DNA from: Frisingicoccus caecimuris
GTDB taxonomy: Bacteria; Bacillota; Clostridia; Lachnospirales; Lachnospiraceae
Assembly: GCF_004340975.1 (NCBI RefSeq)
Contig: NZ_SLXA01000003.1
Location: 186,001 to 250,000, forward strand
Direction of reading: 5' to 3'
Length of the DNA: 64,000 nucleotides
In this document: piece after piece, positions 41,982 to 52,509 of the stretch
Layout: every line of letters begins with the position of its first letter
How positions within the stretch are numbered: position 1 is the first letter of the stretch
Translations under genes and position numbers: made by a program
Notes under the pieces: generated by a model
The model's input: the letters and a program-made list of their open reading frames with translations, nothing else
The model's database searches: none
What the model was told of the DNA's origin: nothing

Positions 41982-42707
41982 ATGACGAAGAATTTTGCGC
42001 ACAGAGGATTCAGCGGCAAATACCCTGAAAATACGATGCTGGCTTTTGAAAAGGCCATTGAGGCCGGAGCCGACGGCATTGAAAACGATGTTCATCTGAC
42101 AAAGGATGGCGTTGTTGTTATCATTCATGACGAGCGGGTGGACCGGACAACCGACGGCGCCGGATGGGTAAGGGATTTTACCTATGAAGAACTGGCAAAG
42201 CTGGATGCATCCTATATCTTTAAAGAATATGGTTTTCAGCATATTCCGACATTACGGGAATATCTGGAACTGGTGAAGGATAAAGACATCATTACCAATA
42301 TCGAATTGAAAACCGGTGTGTTTGAATATGACGGTATCGAGAAAAAAGTGTATGACATGATTCAGGAATATGGGCTGAAGGATAAAATGATTATTTCTTC
42401 ATTTAATCATTTTTCCATTCTTCGTATGAAAGCCATTGACCCGACGATAAAATGCGGCCTTCTGGAAGAGTCCTGGCTGATCAATGCGGGAGTCTATGTA
42501 GCTTCCACCGGTGTGGAGTGTTACCATCCGATGTATAAAAATATGACGCCGGAAGTGGTGGCGGAGATTAAGTCCCATAATCTGGAGATCAATACATGGA
42601 CGGTCAATGAAAAAGAGGAAATTGAAGAAATGTTTGAGCGGGGTGTGGATTCGGTCATTGGCAATTATCCGGATATCGTCCGTGAGATTCAGAAAGCATA
42701 TCGATAA
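41982..42707 (+). CDS. glpQ: Glycerophosphodiester phosphodiesterase
   Basis: A 241-residue cytoplasmic GDPD (no signal peptide) that releases glycerol-3-phosphate from glycerophosphodiesters. FAHRGFSGKYPENTMLAFEKA with the catalytic His and Arg, ENDVHLTKDGVVVIIHDE with Glu/Asp metal ligands and the second His, and NIELKTG are all present. Start ATG 41982 is eight bases from GTGAGGG. It feeds the dehydrogenase set downstream. The short soluble form is closer to UgpQ than to the secreted GlpQ. Confidence 0.92.
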   Translation: MTKNFAHRGFSGKYPENTMLAFEKAIEAGADGIENDVHLTKDGVVVIIHDERVDRTTDGAGWVRDFTYEELAKLDASYIFKEYGFQHIPTLREYLELVKDKDIITNIELKTGVFEYDGIEKKVYDMIQEYGLKDKMIISSFNHFSILRMKAIDPTIKCGLLEESWLINAGVYVASTGVECYHPMYKNMTPEVVAEIKSHNLEINTWTVNEKEEIEEMFERGVDSVIGNYPDIVREIQKAYR

Positions 42708-42727
42708 ACATGCAGGAGGGAGAAAAG

Positions 42728-44164
42728 ATGTACGATATTATTATTATTGGCGGCGGTGTTGCCGGTTGTGCGGCAGCCAGAGAGCTGTCACGTTATAAAG
42801 CCAATATCTGTCTGGTTGAGAAGGAAGAGGATGTCTGTGCCGGAACTTCCAAAGCAAACAGCGCCATTGCCCATGCAGGTTATGATGCAGAACCGGGTTC
42901 ACTGATGGCAAAGCTGAATGTCCAGGGAAATCAGATGATGGACGCTGTGGCCGGGGAACTGGATTTTCCGTTTGAGCGAATTGGTTCTATGGTCGTCTGT
43001 ATACATGAAGAGGATATTTATAAGCTGGAAGAGCTTTTGGAGCGGGGAAAGAAAAATGGTGTCAAAGATCTTCGGATTGTTGATGCAAAGGAAGCCCATG
43101 AACTGGAACCGAATCTGACGGAACAGGTGGTGGCAGCCCTTTATGCGCCGACAGGCGGCATCGTATGTCCATTTGGCATGACCATCGCTTTTGCTGAAAA
43201 TGCAGCAGTCAACGGCGTTGAATTTAAATTAAATACAGAGGTTGAGAATATTCAAAAAATCGATGGAGGTTATGTATTGACTACGAATCAGGGGATCCTT
43301 GAGACGAAGGTTGTTGTCAATGCAGCCGGTGTTTATGCGGATCGGTTCCATAATATGGTCAGTGAAGAAAAGATTCATATTACGCCGCGGCGGGGCGATT
43401 ACTGTCTCCTGGATAAGACGGCCGGAAATCATGTGTCTCACACAATCTTCCCATTGCCGGATCAGTTTGGCAAGGGTGTGCTCGTAACACCGACGGTTCA
43501 TGGCAATCTGCTCGTCGGACCAACGGCCATTGACATCGAAGATAAAGAGGCTACGGCGACAACACGAGAGGGACTGGATTTTCTCACTGGCAAAGCGGGA
43601 GAAGCTGTGGCAGATCTTCCAATGCGGCAGGTGATCACTTCCTTTGCCGGACTTCGTGCCCATGAAGACCACCATGAGTTTATCATTGGTGAGGTAAAAG
43701 ATGCCAAAGGTTTTGTTGATGTGGCCGGTATCGAGTCTCCGGGACTTACCAGTGCGCCGGCCATTGGTGTGATGGTGGCAGATATTGTGTCCGGGATGAT
43801 GGGGCTGGCTGAGAATCCGGATTTTATCGGAACACGCCGGGGCATTTTAAACCCTTCTGAGCTGAGCAAAGAAGAACGGGCAAAATTGATTGAAGTGAAA
43901 CCGGAATACGGCAACATTATCTGCCGTTGTGAGATGATCACGGAAGGCGAGATTCTGGATGCAATTCATCGTCCGGTGGGCGCCAGGTCTTTAGATGGTG
44001 TGAAACGTCGGACCCGGGCCGGAATGGGACGATGTCAGGCAGGTTTCTGTTCACCGAGAACGATGGAGATTCTGGCACGGGAGCTTCATGTAAGTATGGC
44101 GGATATTACAAAATCCGGCGGAGATTCCAAACTGATCGTCGGTACGGTAAAAGACAGGTTATAG
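42728..44164 (+). CDS. FAD-dependent glycerol-3-phosphate dehydrogenase GlpA-like, with C-terminal [2Fe-2S] domain
   Basis: A 478-residue DAO-family oxidoreductase. The FAD loop is IIIIGGGVAGCAAARELS (residues 4-21), a second FAD contact VVVNAAGVYADRF lies near 205, and the C-terminal BFD-like domain has cysteines in IICRCE and RCQAGFC. This layout matches anaerobic glycerol-3-phosphate dehydrogenase GlpA; related proteins act on L-2-hydroxyglutarate. AGGAGGG lies seven bases from ATG 42728. The next two genes complete the three-part set typical of Firmicutes. Confidence 0.88.
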   Translation: MYDIIIIGGGVAGCAAARELSRYKANICLVEKEEDVCAGTSKANSAIAHAGYDAEPGSLMAKLNVQGNQMMDAVAGELDFPFERIGSMVVCIHEEDIYKLEELLERGKKNGVKDLRIVDAKEAHELEPNLTEQVVAALYAPTGGIVCPFGMTIAFAENAAVNGVEFKLNTEVENIQKIDGGYVLTTNQGILETKVVVNAAGVYADRFHNMVSEEKIHITPRRGDYCLLDKTAGNHVSHTIFPLPDQFGKGVLVTPTVHGNLLVGPTAIDIEDKEATATTREGLDFLTGKAGEAVADLPMRQVITSFAGLRAHEDHHEFIIGEVKDAKGFVDVAGIESPGLTSAPAIGVMVADIVSGMMGLAENPDFIGTRRGILNPSELSKEERAKLIEVKPEYGNIICRCEMITEGEILDAIHRPVGARSLDGVKRRTRAGMGRCQAGFCSPRTMEILARELHVSMADITKSGGDSKLIVGTVKDRL

Positions 44165-44181
44165 AAGGGATGGTGTGAGAA

Positions 44182-45453
44182 ATGTTAAATTACGATTTAG
44201 TCATTGTCGGTGGCGGTCCTGCCGGTCTGGCAGCCGCAGCATCTGCTAGAAAAAATGGTCTGGAAAGTATCATCATCCTGGAAAGAGATCATGAGCTTGG
44301 CGGTATTTTGAATCAGTGTATCCACAATGGTTTTGGTCTCCATACATTTAAGGAAGAGTTGACCGGACCGGAATATGCGGGGCGTTTTATTGATGAAGTG
44401 GCGGATTTAAAGATTGAGTATAAATTAAATACGATGGTTATGGATATCTCAGAAAATAAAGTGGTGACAGCCATGAATCGGGAGGACGGTCTGTTTGAGA
44501 TTCAGGCAAAGGCTGTCATTCTGGCTATGGGATGTCGGGAACGTCCAAGGGGCGCGCTGAATATTCCGGGATATCGTCCGGCCGGTATTTATTCTGCCGG
44601 AACCGCACAGCGTCTGGTAAATATTGAAGGTTTTATGCCGGGACGGGAAGTGGTTATCTTAGGCTCCGGTGATATCGGGCTGATCATGGCCCGGCGTATG
44701 ACACTGGAAGGGGCAAAGGTGAAAGTGGTTGCAGAATTGATGCCATTTTCTGGTGGCCTGAAACGAAATATTGTGCAGTGTCTGGATGACTTTGGTATTC
44801 CGTTGAAATTAAGTCATACGGTCATCGATATTGATGGTAAAGAGCGGGTAAAAGGAATTACTCTGGCTGAGGTAGACAGCACAGGTAAACCGATTCCGGG
44901 AACGGAAGAACATTATGACTGTGATACACTGCTTCTTTCCTGCGGCCTGATTCCGGAAAATGAATTGTCCAGAGGCATCGGCGTCGATATCGAACCGGTG
45001 ACCAACGGACCGGTGGTCAATGAAAGTCTGGAAACAAGCGTGCCGGGAGTCTTCGCCTGCGGTAATGTCCTTCATGTCCATGATCTGGTAGACTTCGTTT
45101 CGGAAGAAGCGGCAGCGGCTGGAAGAAATGCAGCTAAATATATTCGGAACGGCAGTAAAGAGCCGGAGACAACCCATGAAACCGTAGCGCTCTGTCCACA
45201 GGGGATTGTCCGTTATACGGTGCCTAAGACATTGAATGTAGACCGGATGGACGACGAGATTACCGTTCGTTTCCGTGTGGGGGCTGTTCAGAAAAATTGT
45301 TATGTGTCCACCTATTTTGACGATGAACGGGTCATGCGCCGGAGACGTCCGGTGGTGGCGCCTGGTGAGATGGAAGAGGTCAAGCTGAAAAAGGAACAAC
45401 TTTTGAAATATCCGGATTTGAAACAGATTATCTTTAAGGTCGAGGAGGCGTAA
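44182..45453 (+). CDS. NAD(P)/FAD-dependent oxidoreductase, partner of GlpA-like protein
   Basis: A 423-residue pyridine-nucleotide-disulphide-type flavoprotein. The FAD loop LVIVGGGPAGLAAAASARK is at residues 6-24 and the NAD loop VVILGSGDIGLIMARRM near 155-171. GVFACGNVLHVHDLVD is the second FAD site. There is no CxxxxC redox pair, so it is not a disulphide reductase. It probably moves electrons from the GlpA-like subunit to NAD+ or an electron carrier, replacing GlpB. The start follows GGGATGGTG weakly. Confidence 0.88.
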   Translation: MLNYDLVIVGGGPAGLAAAASARKNGLESIIILERDHELGGILNQCIHNGFGLHTFKEELTGPEYAGRFIDEVADLKIEYKLNTMVMDISENKVVTAMNREDGLFEIQAKAVILAMGCRERPRGALNIPGYRPAGIYSAGTAQRLVNIEGFMPGREVVILGSGDIGLIMARRMTLEGAKVKVVAELMPFSGGLKRNIVQCLDDFGIPLKLSHTVIDIDGKERVKGITLAEVDSTGKPIPGTEEHYDCDTLLLSCGLIPENELSRGIGVDIEPVTNGPVVNESLETSVPGVFACGNVLHVHDLVDFVSEEAAAAGRNAAKYIRNGSKEPETTHETVALCPQGIVRYTVPKTLNVDRMDDEITVRFRVGAVQKNCYVSTYFDDERVMRRRRPVVAPGEMEEVKLKKEQLLKYPDLKQIIFKVEEA

Positions 45454-45457
45454 GCAT

Positions 45458-45823
45458 ATGGAAAAAAGAGAATTAACCTGTATCGGATGCCCTCTGGGCT
45501 GCACCGTGACAGTAGAGATGGAAGGTACGGAAATCCTTCGGGTTACCGGACATACATGTAAACGGGGAGAGGAATACGCACGGAAAGAAGTGACGAATCC
45601 GACCCGTATTGTGACATCCATCGTGCGGGTAAACGGCGGTAAGATTCCGATGGTCTCTGTAAAAACAAAGTCGGATATCCCGAAGAGCAAGATTTTTGAT
45701 TGTGCGAAAGCACTTCAGAGCATTCAGGTGGAAGCGCCGGTGCATATTGGTGACGTGATCATGGAAAATGTTGTCGGCACGGGTGTTTCTATAGTAGCAA
45801 CGAAAAATGTAGAAGCTTTGTAA
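45458..45823 (+). CDS. DUF1667-family Cys-motif protein
   Basis: A 121-residue protein with CIGCPLGC at residues 8-15 and another Cys (HTCKRG, near 32), an arrangement likely to bind an iron-sulfur cluster. DUF1667 proteins nearly always follow the two flavoproteins above, and the three are taken to form a GlpABC-like complex. Only four bases separate it from the preceding stop. Confidence 0.88.
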   Translation: MEKRELTCIGCPLGCTVTVEMEGTEILRVTGHTCKRGEEYARKEVTNPTRIVTSIVRVNGGKIPMVSVKTKSDIPKSKIFDCAKALQSIQVEAPVHIGDVIMENVVGTGVSIVATKNVEAL

Positions 45824-45848
45824 AAAGCATTGTTCTGGTGGTGATAGA

Positions 45849-46559
45849 ATGAACATGGAAGTATTACAAGCGATAAATGAATATCTCCACACATTTAGTA
45901 TACCCGTTGTTTTGATCCGTCTGCTTCTGGCAACGATCTGTGGCGGCGTGATCGGATTTTTTCGCAGTATGAAAAAGCGGGGCGCCGGATTTAAGACCCA
46001 TATACTCGTATGCCTTGGAGCAACGCTGATCATGATGACAGGGGAATATGTATTTCGTTTTGTTTCCAATGGAACCGGTGATGTAGCTCGTATGGCTGCT
46101 CAGGTTGTCAGTGGGGTTGGTTTTCTGGGAGCGGGAACGATCATGGTGACCGGACGAAATCAGATTAAAGGTCTGACAACGGCGGCCGGTCTTTGGGCCT
46201 GCTCCGGTATTGGTCTGGCCATCGGCATTGGCTTTTATTCCGGTGCCATTATCTGTACGGCGATTGTGTTTTTTGTCTATAACTATCTGCAGAAAATTGA
46301 TGAATTTGCCTATGAGCATTCCCGGGTCTATGATTTGTATGTGGAGTTCGAGTCCAGAAAGTACATTACACCGTTTATGTCGGCCATGAAGGAAAGGGGC
46401 TTTAAGTTTCTGAGCCTGGAACTCAGTAAATCTAAAAAAAATAAGGATGATATTGTCAATGCAACCATGTCTCTGGAAGTCAGCACTAAATCTAAAGGCG
46501 TAGATGTACATACTTTTATCGAAGAATTGGAAGGTGTCAATTCAGTGGAAGAAATGTAG
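45849..46559 (+). CDS. MgtC/SapB-family membrane protein
   Basis: A 236-residue protein with an MgtC domain of four or five membrane segments (residues 18-150). Conserved spots include GGVIGFFRSMKKRGAGFKTHILVCLGAT, QVVSGVGFLGAGTIM and GLTTAAGLWACSGIGLAIG. A soluble C-terminal ACT-like domain of about 80 residues follows. MgtC-type proteins modulate Mg2+ or phosphate homeostasis; the role in commensals is unclear. It is 25 bases downstream of the DUF1667 gene, so probably co-transcribed. Confidence 0.9.
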   Translation: MNMEVLQAINEYLHTFSIPVVLIRLLLATICGGVIGFFRSMKKRGAGFKTHILVCLGATLIMMTGEYVFRFVSNGTGDVARMAAQVVSGVGFLGAGTIMVTGRNQIKGLTTAAGLWACSGIGLAIGIGFYSGAIICTAIVFFVYNYLQKIDEFAYEHSRVYDLYVEFESRKYITPFMSAMKERGFKFLSLELSKSKKNKDDIVNATMSLEVSTKSKGVDVHTFIEELEGVNSVEEM

Positions 46560-46562
46560 GAC

Positions 46563-46591
46563 TTGACTTTTCCAATGATTTTGAATAAAAT
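46563..46591 (+). promoter_or_regulatory. Sigma-A promoter of valS
   Basis: TTGACT (46563-46568), 17-base spacer, TAAAAT (46586-46591), immediately after the MgtC gene. It gives a leader of about 270 bases. Confidence 0.8.
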
Positions 46592-46597
46592 GTATTC

Positions 46598-46860
46598 TAT
46601 ATAGCAAATGTGACGAGAAAGAGGAGTAGGAACAGAACCTTTACAGAGAGGATGGCCCGGCGGCTGAAAGGTCATCTGAAGAAGTGGGTTCCGAAGGTAG
46701 CTTTTGAACAGGACAGGTGAAATCAGGTTTGGCAAGTAGCCGGTCACGGGCGGTTCCGTTAAAGACCGGAGAGATGTACGGGAATTCTGTTTTTTCCGTA
46801 TAATTAAGGTGGTAACGCGAGCTTTCGCCCTTATGGGGGCGGAAGCTCTTTCAATTTTAA
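46598..46860 (+). promoter_or_regulatory. T-box riboswitch (tRNA-Val) of valS
   Basis: The T-box AAGGTGGTAACGCG is at 46806-46819; its TGGT bulge can pair with the ACCA end of tRNA-Val. Stem I contains GGAAC/GTTCC arms, and the likely specifier is GTA (Val) at 46697-46699, one base after GAA. A 12-base terminator stem (46819-46830 with 46837-46848) plus T-rich tail follows. Uncharged tRNA-Val would stabilise the antiterminator. Together with the valS promoter it fills the 313-base gap 46560-46872. Confidence 0.93.
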
Positions 46861-46872
46861 GGAGGAAAAAAG

Positions 46873-49530
46873 ATGCAGTTGGAGAAAAACTACAATCCGT
46901 CGGCCATTGAGGATAAGCTTTATCAGAAATGGCTCGACCATAAATATTTTCATGCGGAGGTGGACCGGAGTAAGAAACCGTTTACAATCGTGATTCCGCC
47001 GCCAAATATCACGGGACAGCTTCACATGGGTCATGCCCTTGACAATACATTACAGGATATTTTGATTCGTTCCAAACGGATGCAGGGATATAATGCCCTC
47101 TGGCAGCCGGGAACAGACCATGCAAGTATTGCAACGGAAGTTAAGATTCTGGAGAAGTTAAAAGAAGAAGGTATCAGCAAAAAAGATTTAGGTCGGGAAG
47201 CTTTTTTGGAGAGGGCCTGGGATTGGAAGAAAGAGTATGGAGGACGTATTATCAGCCAGCTTAAAAAACTGGGATCTTCCTGTGACTGGGACAGAGAGCG
47301 ATTTACCATGGATGAAGGATGCAATAAAGCCGTTGAGGAAGTGTTTGTACGTCTCCATGAAAAAGGATTGATCTATAAAGGTGCAAGAATTATCAACTGG
47401 TGTCCGGTATGTAAAACATCCATTTCCGATGCGGAAGTTGAATATGAGGACCAGGCAGGTCATTTTTGGCATATCAATTATCCGGTCGTTGGCTCTGATG
47501 AAATGGTGGAAATTGCCACAACCCGTCCGGAAACCATGTTGGGTGATACGGCGGTAGCCGTACATCCGGAGGATGAACGTTATCAACATCTCATCGGAAA
47601 GAAGGTTCTTTTGCCAATCGTTAATAAAGAGATTCCGGTGGTAGCAGATGAGTATGTAGATAAAGAATTTGGAACTGGAGCGGTTAAAATCACACCAGCA
47701 CATGACCCGAATGACTTTGAAGTGGGCAAGAGACACAATCTGGAACAGATCAACATCATGAACGATGATGCCACTATCAACGAAAACGGCGGGAAGTATG
47801 CCGGTATGGACCGTTATGAGGCCCGTAAGGCCATTGTAGAAGAGTTGGACCGTCTCGGTCTGCTCGTACGGATTGAAGATTACAATCACAATGTAGGTAC
47901 CCATGACCGGTGCAAGACGACGGTAGAACCGCTGATTAAGCAGCAGTGGTTTGTTAAGATGGAGGAGCTGGCAAAACCGGCCGTTACAGCATTGAAAAAA
48001 GGTGACTTAAAATTTGTTCCAGAACGGTTTGATAAGACCTATCTTCACTGGCTGGAAAATATCCGCGACTGGTGTATCTCCCGTCAGCTCTGGTGGGGAC
48101 ACCGGATTCCGGCATATTATTGTCAGGATTGCGGTGAGATCATGGTGGCCCGAAAAGCCGATGCACCGAAAACCTGCTGTAAGTGCGGCAGCCATCATAT
48201 TGTTCAGGATGAAGATACGTTGGATACATGGTTCAGCTCGGCTCTGTGGCCGTTTTCCACATTGGGATGGCCGGATAAGACAGAAGATCTGGATTACTTC
48301 TACCCGACAAATGTTCTTGTTACCGGTTATGATATTATTTTCTTCTGGGTTATCCGTATGGTATTCTCGGGCCTTGAGCATATGGGCGAGGTTCCATTTG
48401 ATACAGTTCTCATCCATGGTCTTGTGAGAGATTCCCAGGGACGGAAAATGAGTAAGTCTCTTGGAAATGGCATCGATCCGCTGGAAGTTATTGATAAATA
48501 CGGTGCCGATGCGCTGCGGTTTACCCTTGTTACAGGCAATGCGCCTGGAAACGATATGCGTTTCTACTGGGAGCGGGTGGAAGCCAGCCGTAATTTTGCG
48601 AATAAAGTATGGAATGCCTCCCGGTTTATGCTGATGAATTTTGAGCAGGCGGAAGAAGCAGGCATTTCTATAGACAATGTGACATTAGATGATCTGACTC
48701 AGGCAGATAAGTGGATATTGTCCAAGGCAAACACACTGGCGAAAGACGTTACAGCCAATATGGATAAATACGAGCTTGGCATTGCCGTTCAGAAATTGTA
48801 TGATTTTATCTGGGAAGAATTCTGTGACTGGTATATCGAGATAGTTAAACCACGTCTGTACAATAATGAGGATACGACGAAGGCTGCGGCTCTCTGGACA
48901 TTAAAAACGGTCCTCATCCAGGCATTAAAGCTTCTTCACCCATATATGCCGTTTATCACAGAAGAAATTTTCTGCAATGTTCAGGAGGAAGAGGAATCCA
49001 TTATGATTTCTTCCTGGCCGGAATATAGGGAAGAATGGAATTTTGAAGCGGATGAAAATGCGGTAGAGACGATTAAAGAGGCTGTCCGCGGTATCCGTAA
49101 TGTGCGAACAGGTATGAATGTGCCGCCGAGCAAGAAGGCAAAGGTCATCGTTGTTTCTGAAAGCGAAGCTGTTCGCAGGATTTTTGAAGATGGTAAAGTA
49201 TTCTTTGCCACATTGGCCCATGCCAGCGATGTTTTGATTCAGGCCGATAAGACAGGCATTGAAAAGGATGCCGTATCCGCAGTGATTCACCAGGCGGTCA
49301 TCTACATGCCGTTTGCTGAGCTGGTGGATATTGGCGAAGAAAAAGCCCGGCTGGCCAAAGAGGAAGAAAAGCTTCACAAAGAGATTGCCAGAGCATCGGG
49401 AATGTTGAATAATCCGAACTTTGTCAGCAAAGCGCCGGAAGCAAAGATTCAGGCCGAGCGGGACAAGCTGGAAAAATACACCCAGATGTTAAAGCAGGTT
49501 GAAGAACGATTGGAAGCTTTAAACGGATGA
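46873..49530 (+). CDS. valS: Valyl-tRNA synthetase
   Basis: An 885-residue class I synthetase. The HIGH motif is HMGH (residues 50-53, within [15 protein letters not shown]), the editing domain has [13 protein letters not shown], the KMSKS loop is GRKMSKS near 522-528, and the C-terminal coiled coil that contacts tRNA-Val is [15 protein letters not shown] onward. AAGGAGG lies seven bases before ATG 46873. folC begins within its stop codon. Confidence 0.98.
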   Translation: MQLEKNYNPSAIEDKLYQKWLDHKYFHAEVDRSKKPFTIVIPPPNITGQLHMGHALDNTLQDILIRSKRMQGYNALWQPGTDHASIATEVKILEKLKEEGISKKDLGREAFLERAWDWKKEYGGRIISQLKKLGSSCDWDRERFTMDEGCNKAVEEVFVRLHEKGLIYKGARIINWCPVCKTSISDAEVEYEDQAGHFWHINYPVVGSDEMVEIATTRPETMLGDTAVAVHPEDERYQHLIGKKVLLPIVNKEIPVVADEYVDKEFGTGAVKITPAHDPNDFEVGKRHNLEQINIMNDDATINENGGKYAGMDRYEARKAIVEELDRLGLLVRIEDYNHNVGTHDRCKTTVEPLIKQQWFVKMEELAKPAVTALKKGDLKFVPERFDKTYLHWLENIRDWCISRQLWWGHRIPAYYCQDCGEIMVARKADAPKTCCKCGSHHIVQDEDTLDTWFSSALWPFSTLGWPDKTEDLDYFYPTNVLVTGYDIIFFWVIRMVFSGLEHMGEVPFDTVLIHGLVRDSQGRKMSKSLGNGIDPLEVIDKYGADALRFTLVTGNAPGNDMRFYWERVEASRNFANKVWNASRFMLMNFEQAEEAGISIDNVTLDDLTQADKWILSKANTLAKDVTANMDKYELGIAVQKLYDFIWEEFCDWYIEIVKPRLYNNEDTTKAAALWTLKTVLIQALKLLHPYMPFITEEIFCNVQEEEESIMISSWPEYREEWNFEADENAVETIKEAVRGIRNVRTGMNVPPSKKAKVIVVSESEAVRRIFEDGKVFFATLAHASDVLIQADKTGIEKDAVSAVIHQAVIYMPFAELVDIGEEKARLAKEEEKLHKEIARASGMLNNPNFVSKAPEAKIQAERDKLEKYTQMLKQVEERLEALNG

Positions 49531-50855
49531 TGAATGATATTGTTGAATACTTGTATCATATCCCCCGGTTCGTAAGGACCGGGGGTCTTGAACAGACCCG
49601 GGAGCGTTTAAGACTTCTCGGAAGCCCGGAAAAGAGTTTTCATTATATTCATGTGGCGGGAACCAACGGCAAGGGTTCGGTCTGCGCTTATATGGAATCC
49701 TGTCTGCGGGAAATGGGGTTTAAGACCGGGCTCTTTACTTCACCTCATCTGGTCCGTATCAATGAGCGGATACGTATCAATAACAGAGAGATCAGTGACA
49801 AGGCTTTTTCGGAAGCTTTTTATAAAGTTAAGGCATTGGTGGATGCTCAGAGCGCTGAGGGGATTGTCCATCCGACCTTTTTTGAGTTTATTTATCTGAT
49901 GGCCATGTGTGCGTTTCAAAAAGCCGGGATTGAATATGGCGTCATTGAAACGGGACTTGGCGGTCGGCTGGATCTGACCAATGCGGTGGAAGCGCCGGAT
50001 CTGACTGTCATCACCTCCATCGGACTGGACCATACGGCCATACTTGGTGACACAATTGAAAAAATTGCGGCGGAGAAAGCGGGTATCATCAAACCGGGAG
50101 TGCCTCTTGTCTATCTGGCGGCCCGTCCGGATGCCGTCCGGGTGATTGAAACGCGGGCTAATGAGCAGCATCTTTCGGAGAGGCCCATGTGTTATCCGGT
50201 AAAACCGGAATGGATGGAAGACATTTCCGCAGAGGAAGCCCACATACAGTTCTCTTTAGTGTGTCCATATTTTAAAAAGTATGATATAATGCTTAATACC
50301 AGCGGCATGTATCAGGTGGAAAATGGGGCTTTGGCAGTGACAGCCATGGAAGTTCTCCGAGAGTTTTCAGACTGGAAAATGACAGAGACAGATTTTCGTG
50401 AGAAAGTTTTGAAGGGTGTCCGGCATATGACCTGGCCGGGACGGATGGAGCCGGTGGGCAGAGATATTTATGTGGATGGCGCTCACAATGACGATGGTAT
50501 TCGGGAACTGGTACGTTCGGTGGACCGGATATTTTCACAGAGAGATATTTATCTGATATTTGCTGTAGCAGAGGATAAGGATTATCAGGAGATGGTCCGA
50601 CATTTGTGCGGTATACGCCGGCTGAAAGGTATCATTGTGACCGAGATTGATAATGGCCGGCGCCGGGATTTTCATGAAGTAATGAAAGATTTTCAAAAAA
50701 ACTGGCATGGAAATATTCAGGGTACATATAATGTAAGTGAGGCCATTATGACCGGACAGGAATGGAAGGGCAGAGATGGCGTTCTTATATGTACAGGCTC
50801 TCTCTATCTGGTCGGCCATGTGAAAGAGCTTCTGGGAGGAGATTTAGATGATTAA
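49527..50855 (+). CDS. folC: Folylpolyglutamate synthase/dihydrofolate synthase
   Basis: A 442-residue Mur-ligase-fold enzyme that adds glutamates to folates. [20 protein letters not shown] is the P-loop (residues 38-57), followed by [29 protein letters not shown] and [19 protein letters not shown]; the C-terminal domain has [10 protein letters not shown]. The ATG at 49527 overlaps the valS stop, and 49530 is an equivalent start. No folate synthesis genes are adjacent. Confidence 0.95.
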   Translation: MMNDIVEYLYHIPRFVRTGGLEQTRERLRLLGSPEKSFHYIHVAGTNGKGSVCAYMESCLREMGFKTGLFTSPHLVRINERIRINNREISDKAFSEAFYKVKALVDAQSAEGIVHPTFFEFIYLMAMCAFQKAGIEYGVIETGLGGRLDLTNAVEAPDLTVITSIGLDHTAILGDTIEKIAAEKAGIIKPGVPLVYLAARPDAVRVIETRANEQHLSERPMCYPVKPEWMEDISAEEAHIQFSLVCPYFKKYDIMLNTSGMYQVENGALAVTAMEVLREFSDWKMTETDFREKVLKGVRHMTWPGRMEPVGRDIYVDGAHNDDGIRELVRSVDRIFSQRDIYLIFAVAEDKDYQEMVRHLCGIRRLKGIIVTEIDNGRRRDFHEVMKDFQKNWHGNIQGTYNVSEAIMTGQEWKGRDGVLICTGSLYLVGHVKELLGGDLDD

Positions 50856-51009
50856 CTTTGATGAAGAACTTAAAAAATACAAACCGAGTCTTGAAGTGGA
50901 CCAGGCGGAAGAGGCAATTCAAAGAAATGACCTCAGGGATGTCATCGATATTGTTGAAGAGATGATGAAAGAATTCCGCAGTGATCCAAAGGGTTTTAAA
51001 CAGTTTTAG
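50848..51009 (+). CDS. Small acidic 53-residue protein, unknown
   Basis: An ORF of 53 residues that starts inside the folC 3' end (8-base overlap) with a perfect GGGAGGA site seven bases before ATG 50848. It ends 11 bases before the next gene. The product is helical and charged ([35 protein letters not shown]), without cysteines or a membrane segment. Spacing and ribosome binding site make it very likely to be translated. I do not recognise a function; it may assist the TPR membrane protein downstream. Confidence 0.75.
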   Translation: MINFDEELKKYKPSLEVDQAEEAIQRNDLRDVIDIVEEMMKEFRSDPKGFKQF

Positions 51010-51020
51010 GAGGGACGTGT

Positions 51021-52430
51021 ATGAATTGTCCAAAATGCGGTACGCCCCTTGAAAATACATACCGTTGTCCGAAATGTGAATATGAAGAACCGACGATGAA
51101 GCGGATTATCCGGGCTTCGAATGATCATTACAATGTGGGTTTAAGTAAAGCGAAGTTACGGGATCTGAGCGGCGCCATCACGTCATTGCAGATGAGTCTG
51201 AAATACAATAAACGTAATACAAAGGCCCGGAATCTTTTAGGTCTGGTTTATTTTCAGATGGGAGAAACAGTATCTGCTTTGAGTGAGTGGGTCATTAGTG
51301 TCCATTTTCAGGGTAAAGGAAATGTTGCCCGGAATTATATTAAAAAGGTTCAGAATAATCAGGGGCAGCTCCAGGTCATCAACAATACGATTCAGAATTA
51401 TAATCTGGCTTTGAAATATCTGGAGGAAGGCAACGGTGATCTGGCTATTATTGAATTAAAAAAAGTAGTCAACCTGAATCCGAATTATATTCGGGCCTAT
51501 CAGCTTTTAGGTCTTTTATATATTCAACATAAGCAATATTCTGCGGCGAGGAAGATATTATCCAGAGCGCTGAAGCTGGACCGGAATAATATTACAACCG
51601 TTCGCTATATGAATGAGTTGGTCGGGTATTCCAGACAGAGGCGGAAAGGTGGGGACGTGGAGCGGGAAAAAGCTGCCTATGTTCAGATTAAAGACCCGAA
51701 TCCTATCGTTATTGAGCGAACATCGGGAGGCTATACGGATTTTAATACAAGTACGCTTTCCTTTGTAAATATACTGATCGGTATTATTATCGGCGCTGCA
51801 GTGGTTGGCCTTTTGCTCGTACCATCGATTCAGAAGACCAAAGCATCGGAATACAATCAGGCGGTGGTTGGGTATAGCAGTCAGGTTTCCGAAAGAAATA
51901 AGGAAATTACGTCACTTCAGAATCAGGTGGATACGCTGACCGATGAAAATGATAAATTGAAAAATAATATGGACAGTGTAGGAAGCGGGGCGGACAGTGA
52001 GCAGAATGATAAACGTTTGATTCAGGCGATGAAGTCTTATCTGGATAATGATTTTGTGACGGCCGGAACAGTGCTGGCGGATGTGGATAAGACGCTTTTG
52101 GATGGCCAGGAGGCTCAGGATGTTTATGATTTTCTGCTGACAAATACCAAAGATACGGTTATTAACCAGCTTTATGAGGAGGCCTGTGAGTATTACGATC
52201 AGAAGGATTATATGAATGCGGTGACCTATTTCCGTAAAGTGCTGAATCTGAATCCGGATTCGGTGGAGGCCTGGTATAATATGGGACGGGCATATCAGTA
52301 CCTGACGGATTTCGAACAGGCCAGAAATTGTTATAATACGATCATTAATAATTACGGTGACAGTGATTATGCGAATGATGCGCGGACTTATCTGAGCCAG
52401 ATTGAGAGCCGTATATCGGAAGGTGAATAA
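51021..52430 (+). CDS. Zinc-ribbon/TPR membrane protein
   Basis: A 469-residue protein of unknown function. An N-terminal zinc ribbon (CPKCGTPLE then CPKCEYE) precedes about five TPR units (residues 35-195). One membrane helix follows (VNILIGIIIGAAVVGLLLVPSI, about 250-271), then a coiled coil (280-315) and two or three further TPR units (330-462, e.g. YMNAVTYFRKVLNLNPDSVEAWYNMG). By charge, the N-terminal part should be cytoplasmic and the C-terminal part outside. This looks like a scaffold. It ends the valS-folC transcript at a terminator. Confidence 0.85.
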   Translation: MNCPKCGTPLENTYRCPKCEYEEPTMKRIIRASNDHYNVGLSKAKLRDLSGAITSLQMSLKYNKRNTKARNLLGLVYFQMGETVSALSEWVISVHFQGKGNVARNYIKKVQNNQGQLQVINNTIQNYNLALKYLEEGNGDLAIIELKKVVNLNPNYIRAYQLLGLLYIQHKQYSAARKILSRALKLDRNNITTVRYMNELVGYSRQRRKGGDVEREKAAYVQIKDPNPIVIERTSGGYTDFNTSTLSFVNILIGIIIGAAVVGLLLVPSIQKTKASEYNQAVVGYSSQVSERNKEITSLQNQVDTLTDENDKLKNNMDSVGSGADSEQNDKRLIQAMKSYLDNDFVTAGTVLADVDKTLLDGQEAQDVYDFLLTNTKDTVINQLYEEACEYYDQKDYMNAVTYFRKVLNLNPDSVEAWYNMGRAYQYLTDFEQARNCYNTIINNYGDSDYANDARTYLSQIESRISEGE

Positions 52431-52447
52431 AACTGAAATTGAGAAAC

Positions 52448-52489
52448 AAAAGATGAGAAACTCATACATGTGGGGGGCTCATCTTTTTT
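52448..52489 (+). terminator. Terminator between the TPR gene and spoIIAA
   Basis: AAAAGATGAG (52448-52457) pairs with CTCATCTTTT (52478-52487), 20-base loop, then TT. It separates the valS transcript from the sporulation operon, so a spoIIA promoter should lie close by, but I could not define a sigma-H site. Confidence 0.75.
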
Positions 52490-52509
52490 GCTGTATAGGA
52501 GGTATGACA

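Noticed and set aside
44809-45690. Minus-strand open frame of 293 codons opposite the flavoprotein and DUF1667 genes
   Set aside because: Spans two well-supported genes on the other strand and has no protein-like features.
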